Below are positions 59,273 through 64,000 of a stretch of 64,000 bases of DNA, one piece after another. The first letter of the stretch is position 1; each line of letters opens with the position of its first letter. Under the pieces are notes generated by a model. The model was not told where the DNA came from. It did no database searches and saw only the letters and a program-made list of their open reading frames with translations. Where the stretch lies: positions 100,539 through 164,538 of the forward strand of contig JAVJTC010000009.1 in assembly GCA_040219085.1 (NCBI GenBank), read 5' to 3'. The translations under genes were made by a program, and so were the position numbers. The DNA comes from Acidimicrobiales bacterium (GTDB taxonomy: Bacteria; Actinomycetota; Acidimicrobiia; Acidimicrobiales; JAVJTC01).

Positions 59273-59587
59273 ATGGAGCGCGCCTGTTTCACCTTCGAGA
59301 TCTATCCGCACATGATCGACGAGTACAAGAAGCGTCATGACGAGATCTGGCCCGAGCTCGTCGAACTCATCCAGGAGTCGGGACTGAAGAACTACACCTT
59401 GTTCCGACGTGGGACGCAGATCACCGCGTACGTCGAGTGTCACCCCGACATCGAGACGGCCTTCGCCAAGGTGGGTGCGTCCGAGGTCAACACGCGCTGG
59501 GCCACATGGTTCGAGGAGGTCATCGTCAGCCTCACCGACGATGACGGGAACCTGATGTGGGCCGACGAGGTGTGGCACCTCGACTGA
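59273..59587 (+). CDS. rhaM: L-rhamnose mutarotase family protein
   Basis: A 104-residue protein, exactly the usual length for RhaM. It has the dimeric alpha/beta-barrel pattern: FTFEIYPHMIDEYKKRHDEIWPEL with the conserved Tyr and His of the active site, LKNYTLFRRG, VECHPD and TRWATWFEEVI. RhaM interconverts alpha and beta anomers of L-rhamnose; relatives act on L-fucose and other sugars. ATG 59273 was chosen, with TTG 59255 or GTG 59264 possible. An operator lies just upstream. Confidence 0.85.
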   Translation: MERACFTFEIYPHMIDEYKKRHDEIWPELVELIQESGLKNYTLFRRGTQITAYVECHPDIETAFAKVGASEVNTRWATWFEEVIVSLTDDDGNLMWADEVWHLD

Positions 59588-59597
59588 ATCCCTTCCC

Positions 59598-59622
59598 GTC
59601 CCCTGGCCCGATGGCCCGGGAC
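59598..59622. terminator. hairpin between convergent genes
   Basis: GTCCC (59598-59602) pairs with GGGAC (59618-59622), with an inner GGCC/GGCC stem and a CGAT loop. It lies between the convergent mutarotase and apionate-lactonase-like genes, whose stops are 39 bases apart. Confidence 0.45.
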
Positions 59623-59626
59623 CGCG

Positions 59627-61600
59627 TCACCCCCAGGTGGCGTGCATGGACGCGTAGGGCGCGAGTGCGACCGTCAGCTCGCCTTCGAGCACCGGCCGCG
59701 TCTCGTCGAGTGAGGCAGCCTGCGGGGCGTCGACCCCGGCGATCGATCCCGCCGTGCGGTCGTCGAGGATCCGCAGGGTGACCGATGTGGCGTCGACCCC
59801 GGCGAGCCTGATCCAGCGGCTGTGATCGTTGCCGTTCGCCACCAGCAGTCGGCGGCTCCCGTCACCCAAAGGCCCGAAGAGGGCGAAGATCCGTTCCTCC
59901 TGAGCCGGCGAGGCGTCGATCACGTCCCGGTCGGTCCAGGTCGCCAGCTCTTCGAAGAGGTGGAAGGCGGGAAAGAGGTCGCCTGGACGTGCCGCCGGCG
60001 ACGCGATGGTCGACCCGGGTGACACGTCGGCGATGAGCCCGCGGCCGCCACGGAGATCGAAACACGTCGCGCTCGTGACCCCACCGTGTGCGGCGCTGGT
60101 GACGAAGCCCAGCGCCCACGCTGCGCAGAACGCCGTGCCCTGGCGGGGGTCGACATTGGGTGCCGGGTGATCCCCGGGGGGTGGCCCGGCGGGGAACGGT
60201 CCGTCGGGACCGAGGAGGCTCACCGTCGAGACGTGGACCGGGAGGTCGTCACCGAGCACGGCTGAACTCTGCGCCAGGTAGCGGACCGTCTGGGCGTTGT
60301 CGATGAGCGAGCGGTCGTCACAGGCGTGCACCTGGGGGTTCAGGGCGTACGCGATCCCGTCGAGGCCCTCCGTCACCGGAGGTGTCCGGGTGATCTCCGA
60401 GAAGAACTGGTCGGTGCCCCCGACCACCGGGGCGCCTCCCAGGCGGGCGGCGATCCGATCTCGGACCCGGGCAATCAGATCAGGCGGCGTGCACCCGGCG
60501 TCGCGGAAGCCCTCAGCGCGAGCGAACACCAGGAGCCTTGCGACGTCGACCCCGTGCTCCTGCACGAGACCGGCCAGGCTGTCGAGCGCATCGTCCGACG
60601 TTTCCGACGAGAGCCGCACGGCGAGCTCCACCGGCGCGCCCGCCTCAGCGCACAGCGTCAGCTGTTCGGCCGTGTCGGTGGACCGGTCGTCGGCGTCGAC
60701 ATCGACGCGGAGATGCGCAGGCTGAAGGCGACGGAGGAGGGCGACGTTCCCGGCCGACGTGTCGACGTTTCCCGAGACGCTGTGTCCGAGGTCGGGTAGG
60801 CGCCCGGTGGCGGGACGCGGCGAGACGTCGATGATCGACGCGGGGAACGAGGCGTCGCCTGTGGACGGTTCGGTAGCAATGGGTCGGCCCTCAGGCACCA
60901 GCGTGACCGCCTGATGGAACTTCTGGCCGGGTTCGGCATCCATCGGAAATCCCGCCGCCAGCGGTGTTCCGTAGGTCTTGAAGTTGGCATCGGCCCAGTT
61001 GCGGTGGTCCTGGGTCTCGAAGAGGTCACCGTCGAGCTCGAACGTCACGGCCACGTCGTCGGGCAGGTCGCAGCGGAGTCGGTCGAAGGGGGGGAACATC
61101 GCCGTCAACACGCCATCTCGCAGCAACTGCGGGTCCACTTCGGCGGGGAAGACCCCAGCCGTCTCCTCGGCGCCGCCCGTCGCATGGAAGCGGCGTCCGA
61201 GGTGGTCCTCGAGCCTGTGGTGGATGTTGAAACCGATCTTGGCGTAGCGGAACGGGGAATGAGCCTCGCCGTCCATCGTGAAGGTGACGCGCGAATCGGG
61301 CGTCCCCTCGACGGTTCCCCGCCAGGAGAAGTCGAAGGGGCCGTGGACGTGACGCATCGTGAAGGTCACCGTGAAATCGTCGGGGCCCTGTTCGACCCGC
61401 AGGTCCGACATCGACCCGGGGATCGTGTTCCAGACCTCGTCGCGCACGGCCACGTAGATCCGCTGGGCCACCTGGGTCCGGCCGAAGGTGACGTCGAACA
61501 GGTCGGGGCCGACGAGATCGAGGGTCGTTGCGGCGGCGTGGAGGCGATGAACCTGTGAGCCGGGGTCCGGGTGCGGATCGAAGTCGGGTTCGGTGGACAT
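59627..61600 (-). CDS. D-apionate lactonase-like protein
   Basis: A 657-residue cytosolic protein. The N-terminal beta-rich domain (1-230) includes TFGRTQVAQRIYVAVRDEVW and NTIPGSMSDLRVEQ. A TIM-barrel-like middle domain (about 270-560) has LRVDVDADDR, IAYALNPQVHACDD and the AAWALGFVTSAAHGGVTSAT segment. A small beta C-terminal domain follows. From memory this three-part layout fits D-apionate lactonase (ApnL) of apiose catabolism, but I cannot verify it. The regulon context (lactonases, sugar oxidoreductases) is consistent. It may instead hydrolyse another aldonolactone. Confidence 0.55.
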   Translation of the reverse strand: MSTEPDFDPHPDPGSQVHRLHAAATTLDLVGPDLFDVTFGRTQVAQRIYVAVRDEVWNTIPGSMSDLRVEQGPDDFTVTFTMRHVHGPFDFSWRGTVEGTPDSRVTFTMDGEAHSPFRYAKIGFNIHHRLEDHLGRRFHATGGAEETAGVFPAEVDPQLLRDGVLTAMFPPFDRLRCDLPDDVAVTFELDGDLFETQDHRNWADANFKTYGTPLAAGFPMDAEPGQKFHQAVTLVPEGRPIATEPSTGDASFPASIIDVSPRPATGRLPDLGHSVSGNVDTSAGNVALLRRLQPAHLRVDVDADDRSTDTAEQLTLCAEAGAPVELAVRLSSETSDDALDSLAGLVQEHGVDVARLLVFARAEGFRDAGCTPPDLIARVRDRIAARLGGAPVVGGTDQFFSEITRTPPVTEGLDGIAYALNPQVHACDDRSLIDNAQTVRYLAQSSAVLGDDLPVHVSTVSLLGPDGPFPAGPPPGDHPAPNVDPRQGTAFCAAWALGFVTSAAHGGVTSATCFDLRGGRGLIADVSPGSTIASPAARPGDLFPAFHLFEELATWTDRDVIDASPAQEERIFALFGPLGDGSRRLLVANGNDHSRWIRLAGVDATSVTLRILDDRTAGSIAGVDAPQAASLDETRPVLEGELTVALAPYASMHATWG

Positions 61601-61641
61601 CTGCTCTCCTGTGCTCGTCTCAGTCGATGGGAATCGCGCGG

Positions 61642-63060
61642 TCAGAACGTGTCGGTCACGAGGTCGACGCTCGTCTCGACGAGGATCCGCTCACTCTCGG
61701 GTGCGATCTGTTCGACGAGTCCGTACGAGTGGTGGGCGTAGTCGCACTCGTAGCCGCCGTGCGGGTACTCCTCGGCGGTCGGCAGGTACGACAGCACGCC
61801 GTTCGTGTAGGCGGCGAAGAGGGTGGTGGTGGCCGGCGAGCGGTCCTTCACCTCGATCGCGAGCTCCGAGAAGGCCTCGCCCGGCATCGTGGCGATGACC
61901 GTCTCGCCGACCCTCATCGCCTGGAGGAACGCCGGGACCTCCGGCGTGGCGACGCCGTTCTTCACCTGGTCGATGGCATCGTTCGCCCAGTTCAGGTGGT
62001 ACTCGATCGGGTTCCACGCCACCTGGTCGGCCCCGGCGGCCTTCGCCTCGTCGAGCTGGCGTTGGTAGCCGTCGCGCTCCTCCTCGAGCTCCGAGAGGTC
62101 CGGCACCCGCTTCAACGGGAGCTCCACGGAACGGGAAGCGACCACCAGGGGCTGGTCTGGCTGGGGATCGACCGGCTCGCGTCGCTGGAGGGTGATGGGA
62201 GTCACCGAGCCATACGAGATCTGACGGACCTCGCGGGTGACCGGCTCGAGGGACTCGAGGACGTGGAGCACTTCGATCCCCAGCTTGCGCCCGAACGCCT
62301 CCTCCGGACCCGGGTGATCGAAGAACCCCTCCAGCGGGAGGAGGTTTCCACACGCACCCATGATGAACAGGCAGGTGGCGCCGGTGGCCTCCTCGACGAC
62401 CTCCCGCATGCGGCCGGGAAAGTCCGGGTTGACAGCGGGGTCCTCCGGTCCGACCACCACCGGGTGGCACGCGTAGTTGGCCACGACGGCCAACGTCGTG
62501 CCGTCGAGGCGGTCGACCCGCAGGACTCCGACGTCCCGGTCGACGGGCTTGTCGGGGTTCCAACCGAGGATCATCCGTCCCTCGGCATTCTTCTGACGGC
62601 GGTTGATCGCGAGGTCGAGGGATCCGGACCCCCCGGCGACACGGACCGGCTCGAGTTCGCGGGCGGCACGTCCGGCCACGCTCACGAGTTGCGCAGGCAG
62701 ATACCCGATGAACGCCATCTCGTTGGCCGAGCGCCCGCGCTGATCACCACCGATCTTGACCCCCGTGGCGTGGGTCGTCGGCCCGGCGTGGGTGTGCGAG
62801 ACGCTCAGCATCACGTTCTCGGCCGGAGCAGCGATCTCGCGCCCGATGTCGGCTCGGATCCGGTCGGCGTCGGCCGGCACGAGGAAGGGCACGTCGATGG
62901 CCACGATGGCCGCACGCGTCTCGTCGGACCCGAACACGAGCGCTGTCGCGGTAAGCGGGCGCCGGACCCCGGTCGCGGGTGCCGCCCGGCGTGAGTACCC
63001 GACCAGGTCGATCGGCAGTGGCGGGGTGATGTCGACTCGGGCGACTCCTGCGCTCAACAT
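61642..63060 (-). CDS. neutral ceramidase N-domain-like hydrolase
   Basis: A 472-residue protein with the neutral/alkaline ceramidase N-terminal fold: AGVARVDITPPLPIDLVGYS at the start, the zinc motif S-H89-T-H91-A-G-P, NYACHPVVVGPEDPAVNPDFPG with a further His, and GACGNLLP. The ceramidase C-terminal immunoglobulin domain and signal peptide are absent. Such cytosolic relatives are frequent in sugar operons and probably hydrolyse an amide or ester of a sugar derivative. It is divergent from the isomerase-like gene across a LacI-type site. Confidence 0.8.
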   Translation of the reverse strand: MLSAGVARVDITPPLPIDLVGYSRRAAPATGVRRPLTATALVFGSDETRAAIVAIDVPFLVPADADRIRADIGREIAAPAENVMLSVSHTHAGPTTHATGVKIGGDQRGRSANEMAFIGYLPAQLVSVAGRAARELEPVRVAGGSGSLDLAINRRQKNAEGRMILGWNPDKPVDRDVGVLRVDRLDGTTLAVVANYACHPVVVGPEDPAVNPDFPGRMREVVEEATGATCLFIMGACGNLLPLEGFFDHPGPEEAFGRKLGIEVLHVLESLEPVTREVRQISYGSVTPITLQRREPVDPQPDQPLVVASRSVELPLKRVPDLSELEEERDGYQRQLDEAKAAGADQVAWNPIEYHLNWANDAIDQVKNGVATPEVPAFLQAMRVGETVIATMPGEAFSELAIEVKDRSPATTTLFAAYTNGVLSYLPTAEEYPHGGYECDYAHHSYGLVEQIAPESERILVETSVDLVTDTF

Positions 63061-63074
63061 GTCCCTGACTGTGC

Positions 63075-63088
63075 CAGAATCGATTCCA
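63075..63088. promoter_or_regulatory. LacI-type operator (site 8, weak)
   Basis: CAGAATCGATTCCA matches the consensus at 10 of 14 positions but contains a perfect 10-bp palindrome GAATCGATTC. It lies in the 56-base spacer between divergent starts at 63060 and 63117. Confidence 0.45.
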
Positions 63089-63116
63089 GTCGTCTACCCG
63101 CGAGAGTCCTGCGCCC

Positions 63117-64000
63117 GTGAGAAATCTCAGAATCGGTCACCTTCCCGTCTACTTCGGGCTGTTCGACGAGGCCATGCCCGGTGGGTTCCGGTCGACCCGA
63201 GACGCCTACCGCTCCACGATGCACGACCTGCTCGCAGCGCACGGCGACGTCGTCGACCCCGGTCTGGTCGACGATGCGGAGAGTGCGTCCGCCGCCGGAG
63301 AACTTTTTGCCCGGGAACGTGTGGACGTCATCGTGTTCGCTCCGACCATGGCGGCGCCGCCCGGCTGGGCATGGACCACCATCGCGGCCGTAGACGTACC
63401 GGTGATCGCGGTCGGTGCCCAGGAGTCCGCGACGGTCCCCGACGACTACGACACCGAGACCGCTACCGCCCGGAGTCTCCCGGTCGGCCTGGTGATGTTG
63501 ACGAACGTCCTGGTCCGCCACGGACGGCCCTTCACCTCCGTCGTCGGTGCGCTCGACGATGACGGATTCCGACAGGAACTCGACACCGCGCTGCGGTCGT
63601 CCGCAGCCGTGGCCGCGATCCGACGTCGTCCCCTCCTGTGCATCGGCGACCCCATCGGGGGCTACGACGACGTGATGGCCTCCCACGCCGAGCTCGAGGC
63701 CCTCGGGGTCCGGACCGTCCCCGTGTCGATCGACGCGCTCAACTCGGAGTTCGCGTCCGTCGGCGACGACGAGGTGGAGGCCACCGCCGATGACGTCCGT
63801 CGCCGGGGCGACGCTTCGGCGGTCTCCGACGAGACGCTGGAGAGGTCGAGCCGTCTCGCCGTGACGCTCGAGCGTCTCGTCGACGGCCACGACGCATGCG
63901 GGGGCGCGGTCAACTGCCACGGGCCGCTGTTCCGCCGCAACCCCGAGGTGGGCATCACCGCCTGCCTCGGCGTCTCGCGCCTCTCCGAGGCGGGGCGCCC
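63117..64000 (+). CDS. L-fucose/arabinose isomerase-like protein (3' end outside window)
   Basis: GTG 63117 opens a frame that has no stop up to the window end, giving 294 residues so far. It starts VRNLRIGHLPVYFGLFDEAM and has alternating strands such as VDVIVFAPTMAAPPGWAW and RRPLLCIGDPIGGYDDVM. Near the end, GAVNCHGPLFRRNPEVGITA and CLGVSRLSEAGRP resemble the metal-site region of the fucose/arabinose isomerase fold. It probably isomerises the regulon's sugar or a derivative. The missing C-terminus holds further ligands, so function is provisional. Confidence 0.7.
   Translation, partial: MRNLRIGHLPVYFGLFDEAMPGGFRSTRDAYRSTMHDLLAAHGDVVDPGLVDDAESASAAGELFARERVDVIVFAPTMAAPPGWAWTTIAAVDVPVIAVGAQESATVPDDYDTETATARSLPVGLVMLTNVLVRHGRPFTSVVGALDDDGFRQELDTALRSSAAVAAIRRRPLLCIGDPIGGYDDVMASHAELEALGVRTVPVSIDALNSEFASVGDDEVEATADDVRRRGDASAVSDETLERSSRLAVTLERLVDGHDACGGAVNCHGPLFRRNPEVGITACLGVSRLSEAGR

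Overview
The window is high-GC, densely coding DNA with many GTG starts and 4-base ATGA/GTGA overlaps. Several LLM flavin oxidoreductases of the F420 type, a mycothiol-type DinB-like protein and an IpdAB-like CoA-transferase pair suggest an actinomycetote, possibly of the Acidimicrobiia type. That taxonomic guess is inference only. No rRNA, tRNA, CRISPR array, integrase or transposase was seen.

Region 1 (1-16.9 kb) is general and lipid/xenobiotic metabolism. It holds a truncated acyl-CoA dehydrogenase, an NTF2-like protein, an LLM oxidoreductase, a minus-strand cluster of MetY-like sulfhydrylase, maleylacetate-reductase-like protein and aldehyde dehydrogenase, a DsbB/TlpA-like redox pair, an HSL-type esterase, a P450 and a membrane GGDEF-EAL protein. 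It ends with a minus-strand operon of IpdA/IpdB-like CoA-transferase subunits, LLM oxidoreductase, SDR and crotonase under a TetR-like palindrome.

Region 2 (17.0-18.7 kb) is the most unusual locus. A gene at 18153-18689 is interrupted by an in-frame TGA that reads through into conserved-looking sequence with a U-G-A-C-T-A-C motif, followed by a stem-loop. I call it a UGSC-family selenoprotein. Its upstream partner carries an apparent one-base frameshift.

Region 3 (18.7-36.4 kb) starts with an FMN hydroxyacid oxidase, PanE and a Doc/RHH toxin-antitoxin module with its operator. Twelve same-strand genes follow, with multiple overlaps: a sugar ABC importer, a GntR regulator, an FAD oxidoreductase, an IlvD/Edd dehydratase, a GH88 hydrolase, an LLM oxidoreductase, a DapA-type lyase, a GMC oxidoreductase with its small subunit and an aldehyde dehydrogenase. 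This operon is flanked by a perfect 112-bp direct repeat (21659-21770 and 36267-36378) derived from the 3' end of a GNAT gene, so it looks like an inserted or exchangeable catabolic island.

Region 4 (36.2-42 kb) is housekeeping and accessory: an ElaA-GNAT fusion, a second P450, an XRE/DUF2975 pair with an AT-rich operator, an acyl-CoA synthetase and a mycothiol-type DinB-like protein.

Region 5 (42.1-64 kb) is a second sugar regulon. It has an importer (44.3-48.1 kb), an MlrC-like protein, several SDRs, an amidohydrolase-type lactonase, an enolase-superfamily sugar-acid dehydratase, a LacI regulator, a cupin, E1 alpha/beta plus a stand-alone lipoyl domain, a TIM-barrel isomerase/epimerase, a Gfo/Idh/MocA oxidoreductase, a RhaM-like mutarotase, an apionate-lactonase-like protein, a ceramidase-like protein and a sugar-isomerase-like gene running off the end. 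Eight LacI-type palindromes related to TGGAAACGTTTCCA precede most transcription units. Together these suggest uptake, oxidation, lactone opening and dehydration of a deoxy- or branched sugar; the exact substrate is not proven.
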